Shown here piece by piece: positions 6,537 through 6,628 of a stretch of DNA of 6,628 bases. Below the pieces are notes generated by a model. It was not told the DNA's origin and ran no database searches. It worked only from the letters and a program-made list of their open reading frames with translations. Source of the DNA: an uncultured Ruminococcus sp. (GTDB lineage Bacteria > Bacillota > Clostridia > Oscillospirales > Ruminococcaceae); the NCBI GenBank assembly GCA_937894495.1, contig CALCRR010000103.1, forward strand, positions 1 to 6,628. Reading direction: 5' to 3'. A program made the translations under genes and the position numbers. The first letter of the stretch is position 1. Every line of letters starts with the position of its first letter.

Positions 6537-6593
6537 ATGACTACTAAAAGGAATCCAGAAAAAGCTAATAAGGACTCACTGTCAATCACTTAA
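6537..6593 (+). CDS. Short ORF of 18 codons, small peptide or broken gene start
   Basis: The ORF runs from ATG to TAA and encodes MTTKRNPEKANKDSLSIT, a polar, lysine-rich peptide with no recognised family. It begins 32 bp after the helicase stop, with no terminator between, so it probably lies on the same transcript. The strong Shine-Dalgarno with exact spacing is the main support. Beyond the TAA, reading stays open to the window edge in two frames: the same frame (PQNKSSPIIFL) and the -1 frame, where it reads LTPKQVLTHYFSD. A longer protein broken by a nonsense change or a one-base loss near 6590 is therefore as likely as a true micro-peptide. Nothing here indicates function. Confidence 0.35.
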   Translation: MTTKRNPEKANKDSLSIT

Positions 6594-6628
6594 CCCCAAA
6601 ACAAGTCCTCACCCATTATTTTTCTGAT

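Overview
The window looks like an accessory stretch of a Firmicutes (clostridial, Ruminococcus/Oscillospiraceae-like) chromosome. The evidence is strong purine-rich ribosome binding sites, the style of the flippase and the helicase, and a moderate overall GC with a very AT-rich glycan-export gene. The genus is an inference from protein style, not a search result. All recognisable genes are on the + strand.

Bases 1-94 are the last 30 codons of a gene that enters from the left. Its tail resembles the C-terminal end of large serine recombinases (DUF4368-type), so it may mark the end of an integrated element. A strong hairpin (85-112) overlaps its stop codon. Just beyond it, at 179-1585, is a polysaccharide flippase of the Wzx/MATE-like type. 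Its reading frame still encodes family-typical sequence upstream of the only available start (a TTG), back to a TAG at 149-151, and the usual first part of the gene is missing. The simplest reading is that the recombinase-side DNA abuts a 5'-truncated flippase gene.

A small hairpin with a T-run (1657-1681) separates the flippase from a second unit. That unit has a nucleotidyltransferase of the NTP_transf_5 family (1709-2875, 388 aa) followed 26 bp later by a 1200-aa superfamily 2 helicase (2902-6504). The helicase has a complete two-lobe motor in residues 1-410, then eleven tandem copies of a 60-70 residue Trp-anchored repeat of the Helicase-Associated (HA) type filling the remaining two thirds of the protein. 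The early copies match the consensus well and the later ones decay.

After the helicase comes a very well-placed ribosome binding site and an 18-codon ORF (6537-6593). It may be a genuine small peptide or the start of a broken gene, since open reading continues in other frames to the window edge.

How the genes work together cannot be fixed from sequence alone. The flippase fits surface-glycan export. The nucleotidyltransferase plus HA-repeat helicase are probably co-transcribed and could form a separate accessory module. No methyltransferase, nuclease, CRISPR array, tRNA or rRNA is visible.
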